A program made the position numbers and the translations under genes. Below the pieces are notes generated by a model. That model saw only the letters and a list, made by a program, of their open reading frames with translations. It made no database searches and had not been told where the DNA came from. Positions 22,247-34,037 of a stretch of DNA of 64,000 nucleotides are shown here, in pieces. How positions within the stretch are numbered: the stretch's first letter is position 1; each line of letters opens with the position of its first letter. Location: positions 101,501,281 to 101,565,280 of the forward strand of contig CM060898.1 of NCBI GenBank assembly GCA_030762935.1. The letters run 5' to 3'. The DNA is from Hymenopus coronatus. Taxonomy: Eukaryota > Arthropoda > Insecta > Mantodea > Hymenopodidae.

Positions 22247-22926
22247 GAGTAATGATTTTCATGACAAATTAAATGTATGTCCTGATTTTCTGGGAATAAT
22301 CTCTGAAGCCTTCTTCATTCTAGATGACTTTTGTATAACCAGTAAATAGTAAGAGATGGACAAAATGTTACTATACAAAAAACGTACATATCTTAAAACA
22401 CACACTTTATTGTGTCTAGGTCTTACGGGCAGGCCGCATCTTGGATGAATTTTTTACCGACGCTTTGCCTCACTATATGGGGCTTAATCAGGGCTTGTCC
22501 TCTCTCCACGACTGTTGCCAGGTGAACTCGAAAGGCGAAAGTCGGCAAGAAATTCAGCCAGACGCGGCCTTCCCAGAAGACCTAGACACAATGGACACTA
22601 GCCGCCGAAGCTTATGCAAGCAATACACACAGTTTATGTTCAAAATCCTTTTTGTGGAGTTAACCATTTCCAAAATTACTTGTTATTGGTTTATATTTAC
22701 TAATATTTATACTTTTCCTAAATGGAAAGTCTCCTTCGTTTTTATTTCCTTCTTCCTGTTTTTTATTTCTTTGAAAATAATACTTGATGAAGCTGAAGGT
22801 TTTTACAAACATTGCATTAGTGGAATGCGCTAATGCTTCACACGCATTGGTGTGGGTTGCTAGACCTTCCACTCTGTTTCTGTAATTTTGACATGCCTGG
22901 ATAGAGGATAGAGAAAATCATGTGAC
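22247..22926 (-). repeat. HINE-like repeat, head half, split by a MITE
   Basis: Host sequence at 22247-22410 and 22625-22926 forms one reverse copy (CATGACAAATTAAATGTATG to GAGAAAATCATGTGACAG). The repeat's ACACAC.TTTAT segment is present on both sides of the insertion. Confidence 0.8.
22411..22590. mobile_element. MITE / fold-back element with ~58-bp inverted ends
   Basis: The left end TGTGTCTAGGTCTTACGGGC is mirrored by the right end (complement of TCCCAGAAGACCTAGACACA). Imperfect pairing continues for ~58 bp on each side, including GATGAATTTTTTACCGAC / GCTGAATTTCTTGCCGAC. It is flanked by a ~13-bp duplication of host ACACAC.TTTAT, with 34 extra bp (22591-22624) on the right. No transposase; superfamily unknown. 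Confidence 0.75.
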
Positions 22927-22929
22927 AGT

Positions 22930-23934
22930 GAGAATTCTGTTTTTAATGAGGTAGAAAACGTGAAGTTTTGGTGAAACATCCGAATCGAATTTGGGTGATT
23001 ACAATACTTTTACTGGATATAGGAATATGCTGAATAAGTACCCTGGCTCGGCATGCATTTGGACAAAACTTGAACACTTACGCTTCAGGTATGAGCGAAT
23101 ATCATCCCATATCCTCATTTTCAACTTTTAGTTTACACAATGCATGCAAACTGCTAGTTGAAATAAGACCCTAATACAGCGGAGTTTGCAAATGTGTGCG
23201 GACCTGGTTATGGTCGACTAGTTGATCTGTATCGATACTTCCAACAGCGATTATCGGTGCCGACATTCACTTGTTGTCAGTATTGGTAATGCACATGAGA
23301 AAGGAATCGATTTTTACTTTTCTCTAACCAAGACGCACTGAGTTCCCACAATAATTGTGCATGCGATGGGCAACAAACACGATGACGTCTCAGTGTGTGG
23401 GCCGGCGGCTTTGTTGGAACTGTCCTCTTCTCGGAAGTCTCTCCGCACCAGCGCTTGAGTTAGCAGTTGGGACACCAGAAGAATGTTGCATGTCTTTAAG
23501 CACTCTTAATGCTGGTTTACAATAGCCTGAGAATCGAAACTGGAACTGGAAGCAAAACTATCGATATAGCCTTAGAGCAGAGATACTATACCACGCTACA
23601 AACGATAGGGGACAGTGTCGCAGTGATGCACTATAAATAAAGTGAAGAGTGAATTTGGTAGAGGAATTATGACATAAGAGTATTCACATCTACTCTGTCA
23701 CATAGACTACTTTTAATTGCGTACAAAGATTTGCATCCGGTATCCGAGATCGAGGATGCATGTTACTGTTTTCAATTTTGAAAAATTCTTCAGTTCCTAC
23801 AGTTGTTATACACATTCGATCCCTAGAGCGCGATTATGAATTATGCACTTTTATCCATTACTATATTTCTATATCTCCGGGAATGTATTAAGCTTCAATT
23901 TACAATATCTCAAAAATATTTTTTGGATAGTGTT
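22930..23934. other. Lower-copy sequence, ~1 kb
   Basis: No open frame of interest. Higher GC than neighbours around 23340-23480 (e.g. GTGTGGGCCGGCGGCTTTG). Possibly an old transposon or a regulatory island; nothing is recognisable. Confidence 0.4.
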
Positions 23935-24160
23935 TAACGCGCGCTTTTACTACTTGTGGCACCGCAGGCGATGACACTGATGATGGTGATGGAGCACTGG
24001 TGGAATGCGATAGCGGGGGAAACCGGACAACCCGGAGAAAACCTGCCTCTACGCTGCTTTATCCACTACAAATCTCACATGCGGTGGCTTGGGATTGAAA
24101 CCAGGCCGTCTAGGTGAAAGGCGAATGGTCTAACCACTCGGCCACGGCGCGGCCCAAAGT
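23935..24160 (-). mobile_element. tRNA-headed SINE (family F), copy 2
   Basis: Minus strand: GCGCCGTGGCCGAGTGGTTA / GACCATTCGCCTTTCACCTA is a Ser/Leu-type tRNA-like head, with B-box-like GGTTTCAATCCCAAG. The body has GTTTTCTCCGGGTTGTCCGG and TTTCCCCCGCTATCGCATTC. Confidence 0.8.
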
Positions 24161-24267
24161 ATGTTTAAAAACCCGATGAATTTAATAAGTTATACTCGTA
24201 CATAGTATTTAATGGTAATGATAATATTAATAAATATGATGATAATGACTACAGTAATAGAAAACTG

Positions 24268-24268
24268 C

Positions 24269-24335
<67 letters not shown>

Positions 24336-24350
24336 GTTGTTGTTGTTGTT
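24268..24350 (+). repeat. (TTA)n then (TTG)5 microsatellite
   Basis: About 22 TTA units switch to TTG units at ~24334 and then meet a HINE-like tail fragment. Long Tyr/Asn homopolymer frames here are artefacts. Confidence 0.97.
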
Positions 24351-24478
24351 ATGCTGTCCATACACACAGGAACCTTTTTCTAAAAATCCCTTTTTTAATA
24401 AAAAAGTCGAATTTTTATAGGGAATAAACACCTTCTCTACCTACTGTGTACATTGTAAATGGTGCTAGAGAAAATAAA
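24343..24478 (+). repeat. HINE-like repeat, tail fragment
   Basis: GTCCATACACACAGGAACC through CCTTCTCTACCTACTGTGTA to CTAGAGAAAATAAAA. Confidence 0.8.
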
Positions 24479-24485
24479 AAACAAG

Positions 24486-25110
24486 CCATAGGGTAGAATC
24501 AGCAAAGTATAAGTTTTTCAAAGTTGAAACCAAAAACAAGGAATATCTCAAAAACGATCAACTGCACGAAAAAAATGTATATAACATAAATTGTGTGTTT
24601 TAACGTGCTCTACATTTTTTGTGTGTTAAGTTTTTGTCTATCTCTTACGGTTTAGTAGTTATGCAAAATTCATCCAGAATAAAGTAGTCTTCGGAGGCTA
24701 TTCCCAGAAAATTCAAGATATATATTTTATTTTTCAGGTAAATGTCTTTAATATACAATATTTTAATCAAAATCGTTGGAGCCAATTTTTAGAAAATCAA
24801 AATTTTCGAAAAAAGTTATATGTAAAGGATAGTTGAGGGTGGAGGAATTTTCTTGAAAATCCTCGTGTCGCATCCTCGGAAGATACCAAACCTAAATACC
24901 GAGTTTGGTTTTTAACGGACTTTTCGTTTTTGAGCTATGCTGCCCACAGACACACACACGGACATTTCTCTAAAAATGCTTTTTTTTTTTTTTTGATTCA
25001 GGAGGTCTCAAAACATGTATTTCCGGTGAAATCTCGGTATCGAATTTTTAGGTGCATTACAATACCTTCTCTATACACTATGTACATAGCACGTAAGGAG
25101 AAAGTAAAAA
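24486..25110 (+). repeat. HINE-like repeat, head-truncated
   Basis: Starts in the body (AGTATAAGTTTTTCAAAGTT) and is complete to GGAGAAAGTAAAAA. The next copy's TCTGATG follows without a spacer. Confidence 0.92.
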
Positions 25111-25822
25111 TCTGATGTGTACCATTCACATAACTTTCTCTATATCTCTGCAACAAATAATTCTTAAAAAGCTTATACTTCTATTTACTTTATGCTAATC
25201 AGAAAAAAAATAGCAGAAATAGTCTTATTACTCGCAACCTTGTAAGTAGAAGCGAAATAAGGGACAACCGTAGGTTAAAGTGATAGTCAAAAGCTGGTTG
25301 CTATGTCAATGAAGTACCTTTGTTTATATGGATAGGAGTTGACAAGTTCCAGTATGAGAAAAGTATACGTTTTTCATAGCAGAAACCAAAAATAAGGAAT
25401 GTCACCAAAACGACGAACTCCACGAAAAAAATGTATATAACATAAATTGTGTCTTTTAAAGTGCTCTACACTTTTTGTGTAGTAAGCTTTTGTCCATCTC
25501 TTACGGTTTAGCAGTTATTCAAAATTTAGTAAAATTCATCCAGAATAAACTACTCTTCAGAGGCTATTCCCAGAAAATTCAAGATATACATTTCATTTGC
25601 CAGGGAAATATGTTTAATATCCGAAATTTTAATCAAAATCGTTAGAGCCATTTTTGAGAGAATCAAAATTTTCGAAAAAAGTTCCATGTAAAGGGTAGTT
25701 GGGGGTGGGGGGATTTTCCTCAAAATCTTCGTGTCGCATCCCTGGAAGATACTAAACTTAAATACCAAGTTTGGTATTTTTACCGACTTTTCGTTTTTGA
25801 GTTATCGTGTTCACGGACACAC

Positions 25823-25893
<71 letters not shown>

Positions 25894-26032
25894 CCTTTTT
25901 GTGAAAATGCTTTTTTTGGATATTGGGGACCCTAAAACATATATTTCCGGTGAAATCTCGGTATCGAATTTTTGGTGGAGTGCAATACTTTCTCTATACA
26001 CTATGTACATAGTGCGTATGGAGAAAGTAAAA
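25111..26032 (+). repeat. HINE-like repeat, complete, long (CA)n
   Basis: Full copy with about 33 CA units at 25823-25890 and a strong palindrome (ACACTATGTACATAGTGCGT). Joined head-to-tail to the preceding copy. Confidence 0.95.
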
Positions 26033-26441
26033 ATATCTCGAATACTGTTAGCTTCCACAAAAAGTGTTGGAACATAAATTAATGTATATTTTGTTGCGCA
26101 ATAAGAATTTATCTATCTCTTACGGTTTTCCGGTTATGCCAAAGCCATCCCCACCTCATAAGCTATTACTAGAAAGTTTAAGATATACATTTCTCTTGTC
26201 ACGACAATGTTTTTAACATGTTATTTTAATAAAAACCATTAGAAAAGATTTTGAGAGAACAAAAACTTTCTAAAAATGTTCCATATAACGAATATTTTGG
26301 TATGGGAGGATTTTCTTAAAAATCTTAGTGTTGCATCGTAGAAGATGCTGAAATTAAATATCTAATGAGTTTGATATTTAACCATTTCTTTGTATATTAC
26401 TCATTCTGTTCACACACACACACGCCAGACCTTTTTATAAA
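26033..26441 (+). repeat. HINE-like repeat, both ends truncated
   Basis: ATCTCGAATACTGTTAGCTT through TTTTGGTATGGGAGGATTTT to the CACACACACGCCAGACC tract. The next copy's head follows at once. Confidence 0.82.
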
Positions 26442-26442
26442 A

Positions 26443-27570
26443 TTTGATGTGTTCCATTCACATGACTTTCTCTACATTGCAATAACAAATTATTGTTAAA
26501 ACGCATTTATTTCCTTATCGTGATAAACACTAGCAGAAATTATCTTAATTACTTGCTTTCTTGTAGGTAGAAGGAAAATAAGGGCATATACTAGACTAAA
26601 ACGAGTCAACTCCTTTAAAAGCCGGTTGCCTTATGGATGAAATCCATTTCTATACAGTTTACAGCTTTCCGTGTGAAAAAAGTTTAAGTATTTTAAATCT
26701 GAAACAAATAATAAGAAATATCACAGAAATGGTCAATTCAACGAAAAAAACGTATATAGCATAAATTGTGTGCTTTAACGTGATTTACTTTTTTTGTTTT
26801 GTTTAGTAAGTATTTGTCTATCTGCTGCGGTTTACTACTTACGCAAAATTCAGCAAAATGCATTCAGAATAAAGAGATCTTTAGAGGTTATTCCCAGAAA
26901 GTTCAAGATATACATTTTAATTACCGTATAAATATATTTAATATATGGTATTTTTATCAAAATCGTTAGAGCTATTTTGCAGAAAATCAAAATTTTTGAA
27001 ATTTATTCCATATAAAGAGTAGTTTGAGATGGGGGAATTTTTCCCTATCTCTGGAAGGTACTGAACATAAATGACAAGTTTGGTATTTTACCGATTTTTT
27101 ATTTTTGAGTTATTGTGTTCACGGACACACTGACACACGGACATTTTTCTGAAAATACTTTTTTTTTTTGATTCAAGTAAAATGGCGTTTTATTTATGGA
27201 CGCTTTTTAACTGCTACGGTTCTCAGCGTATAAATACTACTTAATTTTGCTTAGAGCCTCTCTATCAGGCTTGAGGTTCTTTTACATGCCGTAAATCTAC
27301 GCCACGGGACCAACGCTTTACTTCCCTACCAAAGGAAGAAATGCTAAAGATTTTTACACCCGAAAAAATCCATCTCCTCCGCCGGGTTTAACCCCCCGAC
27401 CTTGTGTATATGAAGTTAGCATGGTAACCATTACACCACGGAGGGCTACCTTTTGGATACAGGGGACCCTAAAACGTCTGTTTCCAGTGAAATCTCAGCA
27501 TCAAATTTCAGATGGAATGCAACACATTCTCTATACACTATGTACATAATACGTGTACAGAAAGTAAAAA
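26443..27570 (+). repeat. HINE-like repeat with nested SINE
   Basis: Head TTTGATGTGTTCCATTCACA. Interrupted at 27177-27446 by a family A SINE. Resumes GGATACAGGGGACCC and ends in the palindrome and AGAAAGTAAAAA. Confidence 0.9.
27177..27446 (-). mobile_element. tRNA-headed SINE (family A), copy 2
   Basis: Near full length. Minus-strand head GCCCTCCGTGGTGTAATGGT, 3' end AAAGCGTCCATAAATAAAAC. Imperfect flanking duplication TTTTGATTCAAG / TTTTGGATACAGG. Confidence 0.88.
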
Positions 27571-27645
27571 TGCTTTTTTGAACTCGTCAGATCCCCAAAT
27601 ATATATTTTCGATGAAATCTCGGCATCGTATGTTTGGGTGAAAAA
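27571..27645 (+). repeat. HINE-like repeat, tail scrap
   Basis: ATATATTTTCGATGAAATCT / CGGCATCGTATGTTTGGGTG only. Confidence 0.65.
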
Positions 27646-27809
27646 GAAAACTTCCCTTGAATGCTATTTTTATTTATTTATCCTGGTTGGAGTTAAGGCC
27701 ATTTGGCTATCTCTTTCACACAAGAACAAAAATACAATTCTATACAACTTAATCAAAACATATCTATATAAAAATGTGCGACAAGTATACTGAAATGAAA
27801 AGAAAAAAA

Positions 27810-28655
27810 ACTGATGTGTTCCATTCACATGACTTTCTCTATATCTCTGTAACAAATTATTGTTAATAAGCTTATCTTTTATTTATTTCATGCTAATCGA
27901 GAAAAATTAGCAGAAATAGTTTATTTCTTGCTTTATTGTAAGTAGAAGCGAAATAGGAGTACCATATGTTAAAATGAAAGCCAAAGGCTGGTTGCTATGT
28001 GACTGATGTTCCTTTGTTTGTATGGACTGGAGTTGGCAAATTCCTGTATGAGAAAAGTATGTTTCTCAAAGCTGACACCAAGAAAAAGGAATATCTCAAA
28101 AACGATCAACTCCACGAAAAAAATGTATATAACATAAAGTATGTGTTTTAACGTGCTCTACATTTTTTGTTGGTTAAGTTTTTGTCCATCTCTTACGGTT
28201 TAGTAATTATGAAAAATTCATCCAGAATAAAGTAGTCTTATTCCCAGAAAATTCAAAATATACGTTTTATTTGTCAGGTAAATAACTTTAATATACGATA
28301 TTTTAATCAAAATCGTTAGAGCCATTTTTTAGAAAATTTAAATTTTTGAAAACATTTCCATGTAAAGGGTAGTTTGGGGTGGGGGGATTTTTCTCAAAAT
28401 CTTGGAAGATCCCTGGAAGATACTAAACTTAAATACCAAGTTTGAAATTTTACCGACTTTTCGTTTTTGAGTTATTGTGTTCAAAGACCTCGGACACACA
28501 CACACACACGCGCGCGGACCTTTTTATGAAAATACTTTTTTTGGATACAGGGGACCCTAAAACATATATTTCCGGTGAAATCTCGGTATCGAATTTTTTG
28601 GTGGAGTGCAATACCTTCTCTATACACTATGTACATAGTACGTATAAAGTAAAAA
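27810..28655 (+). repeat. HINE-like repeat, complete
   Basis: Head CTGATGTGTTCCATTCACAT. CA tract 28495-28513. Palindrome TACACTATGTACATAGTACG. Confidence 0.93.
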
Positions 28656-29382
28656 TCTATAAACAAAATTATTTTAAGTGAAATAGTCATGTATGTTGAA
28701 ACACATATTAGTCTTATTTACAATTGAAATGAATATTACTTCCCAGCACGTAAAATATTAATAACAATAAATGTAAGTAGTGATGTATTTATCATATTAA
28801 TACAACAGCAACCTAGGTTTGATAACAAATGTATGTCCTAATTTTCTTCTTAAACAGTATAAGGTTCCGGCAGTCCCTTACGTCTTCAGGGAGGGCATTC
28901 CAAAGACTAGCTAAATCTATTGTAAATGATGATGAATAGAAGGTTGTATGGTGCTATACAAGTAGAGAAAGTGATATAAATGTAGCATGAGATCTTTAAG
29001 GACGACCTCTTGTGGCATGTTGAGGCGTCCTTGCACCTTGCACAGGATCCAGATGTGAGCAGTCAGCCGGCGCCACTACTGAAAGACACGCGTTATGATC
29101 TTATCACTTGAGGGAGAGAGAAAGCGATCGACCCCAACACACGCTCGGTTCATCGATCACACCTCTTCTTCCTGGAACTATGTTCCTTCCAACAATTTCA
29201 GGAATTTACATGAACTTCGCTAAGGGTCACCAAATACGATATCATCAAAACAATCCAAACCGCTACCAGCTGATTATGAAACTCTTGCTTCATTTCTCGG
29301 TTTTCTTAAAACACCTGAAATACCGACCTCCATTTGAGTTTAATACAGAATATATGAAGTATATCAGTTTATCTACATTAAG
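28656..29382. other. Lower-copy sequence; possible LINE scrap
   Basis: 28850-28925 (TTCCGGCAGTCCCTTACGTC, then GGGAGGGCATTCCAAAGACT) reads like the degenerate end of an arthropod LINE, but I cannot assign a clade. The rest, including GC-rich 29000-29170, is unrecognised. Confidence 0.35.
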
Positions 29383-30207
29383 CACATAGTAGGCAGAAAA
29401 AGTGTTGTATTCCACCCAAAAATCGATACCGAGATAGGTTTGGGTTCTCTGAATGTGTTCCATTCACATGATCTTTTTACATCTCTGTAACAAATTATTC
29501 TTAAAAACATTAGTAGAAATTGCCTTACTACTTGCTTCCTTGTAAGTAGAAAGTAAATACGCACTAATATGTGGCTAGCTATCTTTTAAAAGCTGGTTAC
29601 TATGTGACTGAAAGTAGTTTCCTTGCATGGCCAGGATTTGACAAATTCCCGCATGAGAAAGATGAATATCTCGGAAATATTCAGTTATACGAAAAACATG
29701 TTTATATGTGTTTAATCGAGTTCCACATTTTTTTAGTAAGTTTTTCTCTATCTCTTACAGATTGCCACTTATACAGAAATCATCTAGATTAAAGAAATCT
29801 TCAGAGACTATTCCCAGAAAATTTGAGGCACTTTTTATTTGTCATGTAAATATCTTTAATATACGTTATTTTAATCACAAATATTAAGAGCCATTTTCAA
29901 AAAAATAAACATTTTCGAAATTTTTGCTTGTAGAGAGTAGTTTGGAATGGGTGATTTACCTCAACATCTTCGTGTCGTATCCTTGGAAAATATTAAACTT
30001 AAATAGCAATTTCGGTATTAATGGCTTTTCGTTTTTGATCTATTGTGTTCAAGACACACACGGATCTTTTTATAAAAATACTTTTTTTTGGATGCATGCA
30101 CCCTAAAACGTGTGTATATATATATAGTGAAATCTCGGTATCGTGTTTTGGGTGGAATGCAATACCTTCTCCACATTTGCACTATGTATCAAGTAGAGAA
30201 AACAATC
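29383..30207 (+). repeat. HINE-like repeat with decayed inverted left end
   Basis: Inverted tail remnant 29383-29450 (CCACCCAAAAATCGATACCG) abuts the head TGTGTTCCATTCACATGATC. The tail is diverged. Confidence 0.82.
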
Positions 30208-30220
30208 TGTGTGTGTGTGT

Positions 30221-30587
30221 CCATTAAATACCAATCTTAGTATTTAAATTCAAAGAAGCGACGTAAATATTTTTAAGAAGTTACCTCACCCTAATCTACA
30301 TTTTAGTGGATTTTTTTAAAACCTTTGATTTTCTTAAAAATGGAGCTTAACTATTAAATTTAAAATAACCAATACTTAAGATACTTCTATGACAGATAAA
30401 ACGAGTATCTTCACTTTTCTGTGAAAAAAGTCTGAAGTCTTTTACATTCTGTAAGAGCGTTGAATATCTGGTAAAAATTCTTACTGAACAAAATATGTAG
30501 ATCTCGTTGAAGCATCCAGTTTGCGTTACACCATATTTTTTGTGTAGTTAAAATTTTCAAGATATTCTTTGTTTATGATTTCAATTT

Positions 30588-30590
<3 letters not shown>
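30221..30590 (-). repeat. HINE-like repeat, middle fragment
   Basis: AAATACCAATCTTAGTATTT to ATTCTTTGTTTATGATTTCA. Truncated at a CA/TA microsatellite. Confidence 0.78.
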
Positions 30591-30622
<32 letters not shown>

Positions 30623-30643
30623 TATATATATATATATATATAT
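30591..30643 (+). repeat. (CA)14(TA)n compound microsatellite
   Basis: CA run 30591-30618, then a TA run to ~30643. Lies between two reverse repeat copies. Confidence 0.97.
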
Positions 30644-30649
30644 ACACAA

Positions 30650-31437
30650 CTTTTTCTTATCATTATTACTACATACATAGTGTATAGAGAAGGTATTGTA
30701 TTCCACCCAAAAATTCGATACCGAAATTTCACCGGAAATACATGTTTTGTGTCCCTCTGAATCCAAAAAAGACATTTTTGGAAAAAGGTCTGTGTGTGTG
30801 CCTATAGACACCATAGCTCAAAAACCAAAAGCCCGTTAAATACCAAACTTGGTATTTAGGTTTGGTATCATTCAAGGATACGACACGAAGATTTTCAAGA
30901 AAATCCCCCACCTCAAATTACGCTTTACATGGAAAACATTTCGAAAATTTTAATTTTTTCAAAAATGGCTCTAACGATTTCGATTAAAATCTCTTATATT
31001 TAATATATTTACATGCCAAATAAAATGTATATCTTGAATTTTCTGTGGAATAGCCTCTAAAGACCTGTTTATTCTGGATGATATTTATTCAATTTTCATG
31101 ACCGGTAAACCGTAAGAGATAGACAAAAACTACACAAAAAATGTAGATCACCTTTAAACACACAATTTATGTCAGATAATTTTTTTTCGTGGATTTGATT
31201 GTTTTTCAGATATGCCTTGTTGTTGATTTCAGCTTTAAAAAGCTTATACTTTTCTCATACAGGACTTTGTAAACTCTTATTCAAAGAAACAAAGGAACTT
31301 CAGTCACATAGCAACCAGATTTTGGCTATCACTTTAACCTACGCTACTCCCTTATTTCGCTTCTATTTACAAGGAAGGAAGTAATAAGACTATTTCTGCT
31401 AATTTTTCTCAATTAGCTTGAAGTAAATAGAATCATA
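30650..31437 (-). repeat. HINE-like repeat, nearly complete
   Basis: Tail ACTACATACATAGTGTATAG to TAGCTTGAAGTAAATAGAAT. The extreme head is missing; a forward fragment is fused on. Confidence 0.88.
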
Positions 31438-31439
31438 AG

Positions 31440-31928
31440 CTTTTTGTCTATCTCTTACCAGTTATAAATAATTCATTCAGAATAAAGATGCCTTTAGAGG
31501 CTATTCCCAGAAAGTTCAAGAAATACAGTTTGTCATATAAATATCTCTAATATACGATATTTTAATCAAAATCTTTAGAGCCATTTTTAAGAAAATCAAA
31601 ATTTTCGAAATTTTTTTCATGTAAAGGGTAGTTAGGGGTAGACAATTTTCTTGAAAATCTTTGTGTCGCATCCTTGGAAGATACTAAACTTAAATACCAA
31701 CTTTTGTATTGAACGGCCTTTTCGTTTTTGAGCTATGCAGTTTACAGACACACACAACACACACACATACACACACAAACCTTTTCAAGAAATATATATA
31801 TTTTTTTTTTGATTCAGAAGTTCCCAAGACATATATATTTCCGGTGAAATCTCGGATTTGAATTTTTGGGTGCAATATAATACCTTCTCCATACAACATG
31901 TACATAGCACGTGTAGAGAAAGTAAAAA
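31440..31928 (+). repeat. HINE-like repeat, tail half
   Basis: Begins TTGTCTATCTCTTACCAGTT, has a short CA tract (31741-31780) and ends GTAGAGAAAGTAAAAA. Confidence 0.88.
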
Positions 31929-32273
31929 CCTTATTCCTCTTATCAACTGCACACTAACTGAGATAAAAGGTTAAAGAAATACCCTTATTACATAGTTCCT
32001 GGGAATAGAATGGGCTTAATTGATAGTAAACTATTTTAAGAACTGATCAAAAAAAGGCAAAATATCAAATTTCAAATTTTTAACTTTATTTTTGGAATAT
32101 TAGTTTATTTAATCCCTATGCAAGGGTTCTTGAGAAAGTCCCATACAATGTGATTTTAAAATAAACAAACGTATTTTTACAATTATTTTAATTCGCTAAT
32201 CACTGGTGCTCATGTAACTTGTTTTTTCTTTCCTTATTAAGGTAGGAACAAATGATAGATTTTTAGAGTGTCT
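31929..32273. other. AT-rich spacer, nothing recognised
   Basis: Contains a weak trace of HINE-like head sequence near 31950-32040 (TGATAGTAAACTATTTTAAG); otherwise featureless. Confidence 0.35.
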
Positions 32274-33073
32274 TTTTACTTTCTATAGCACGCATGTACA
32301 ACGTACCTAGTAGGTAAAGAAAAAAATTCTAGACCAATTTTTCATCGGATATTGAGACTCCCTGAATCCAAAATAAGTATTTTTAGAAAAAAGTCGGTGT
32401 GTATGTCCTTGTATCTGTGTGTCTGTAGACACAATAACCCATAAAAGAAAACTCGGTAAAATACCAAACTTGGTACTTAAGTTTAATATGTTCCAAGAAT
32501 GCGACACGAAGTTCTCGAGGAAAATATCTCTGCAAGCCACCCTTTACAAGGAAAAATATTCAAAATTTTTCATTTTTTCAAAATTTGTTCTAACGCTTTT
32601 GATAAAAATACCTTATATTAAATATATTTGAATTACAAATAAAAGTATATCTTGAATTTTTTGGGAATAGCTTCTGAAGGGGCTGATTCTGAATGAATTT
32701 TGCTCTATTTCGCATAACTACGAAACCTACACAAAAAATGTAGATCTCGGTAAAACACACAATTTACGTTATTCACTTTTTTTCTTGTAGTTGACCAGTT
32801 TTTAAGATTACCTTGTTTGTTTTCTTTTTACATAGGAGAATTTGTCAACTCCCGGCAATGCAAAGAAACAAAATTTTAATCGCATGGCAACCGGTTTTAA
32901 AAAAAATTGACAATCGGTTAGCTAGTAAATTTCCCTTCTACTTACAAGGAAGCAAGTAATAAGATAATTTATGATAATCTTTATCTCGAGTAGCTTGAAA
33001 TAGAAGTATAAGCTTTTAAACAATAATTTATTTCTGAGATATAGAGAAAGCAATGTAAATGGAATACATCAGA
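32274..33073 (-). repeat. HINE-like repeat, complete but diverged
   Basis: Tail TTTTTACTTTCTATAGCACG, head CAATGTAAATGGAATACATC / AGA. The next reverse copy starts within 4 bp. Confidence 0.88.
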
Positions 33074-33076
33074 TTC

Positions 33077-33220
33077 TTTTTTACTTTCTCCATATGCACT
33101 ATGTACATAGTGTATAGAGAAAGTATTGCACTCCACCAAAAATTCGATACCGAGATTTCACCGGAAATATATGTTTTAGGGTCCCCAATATCCAAAAAGA
33201 GCATTTTCACAAAAAGGTCC

Positions 33221-33283
<63 letters not shown>

Positions 33284-34013
33284 TCCGTGTGTATGTGTGT
33301 CCGTGTGTCCGTGTGTCTGTGAACACGATAACTCAAAAACGAAAAGTCAGTGAAATACCAAACTTGGTACTTAAGTTTAGTATCTTCCAGGGATGCGACA
33401 CGAAGATTTTGAGAAAAATCCCCCCACCCCCAACTACCCTTTACATGGAACTTTTTTCGAAATTTTGATTCTCTCAAAAATGGCTCTAACGATTTTGATT
33501 AAAATTTAGGATGTTAAGCATATTTACCTGACAAATAAAATGTATATCTTGCATTTTCTGGGAATAGCCTCTGAAGAGTAGTTTATTCTGGATGAATTTT
33601 ACTACATTTTGAATAACTGCTAAACCGTAAGAGATGGACAAAACTTACTGCACAAAAATGTAGAGCACATTAAAACACACAATTTATGTTATATACATTT
33701 TTTCGTGGAGTTCTCGTTTTTTAGACATTCCTTATTTTTGGTTTCTGTTATGAAAAACATACTTTTCTCATACAGGAACTTGTCAACTCCTAACCATTTA
33801 AACAAAGGAACTTCATTGACATAGCAACCAGCTTTTGATTATCACTTTAACCTACGGTTGTCCTTCATTTCGCTTCTACTTACAAGGAAGCGAGTAATTA
33901 GACTATTTCTGCTATTTTTTTCTGACTAGCATAAAGTAAATAGAAGTATAAGCTTTTAAAGAATTATTTGTTGCAGGTATATAGAGAAAGTCATGTGAAT
34001 GGTACACATCAGA
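33077..34013 (-). repeat. HINE-like repeat, complete, long (TG)n
   Basis: Palindrome at 33083-33126. TG run 33222-33281 at the standard internal site. Head GTCATGTGAATGGTACACAT. Only 24 bp separate it from the inverted copy at 34038. Confidence 0.95.
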
Positions 34014-34037
34014 TTTTTATTAATGTGTTTAAAAAAA

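Noticed and set aside
22441..22833. 130-codon frame over the MITE
   Set aside because: Spans the fold-back element and the adjoining repeat; no family resemblance, and the frame crosses the insertion boundary.
24212..24431. Poly-Tyr / poly-Asn frames
   Set aside because: Pure translation of the (TTA)n microsatellite.
33028..33477. 149-codon minus-strand frame with a His-Thr run
   Set aside because: It is a translation of the HINE-like tail and its TG tract. Equivalent frames in other copies are broken at different places, so no protein is conserved.
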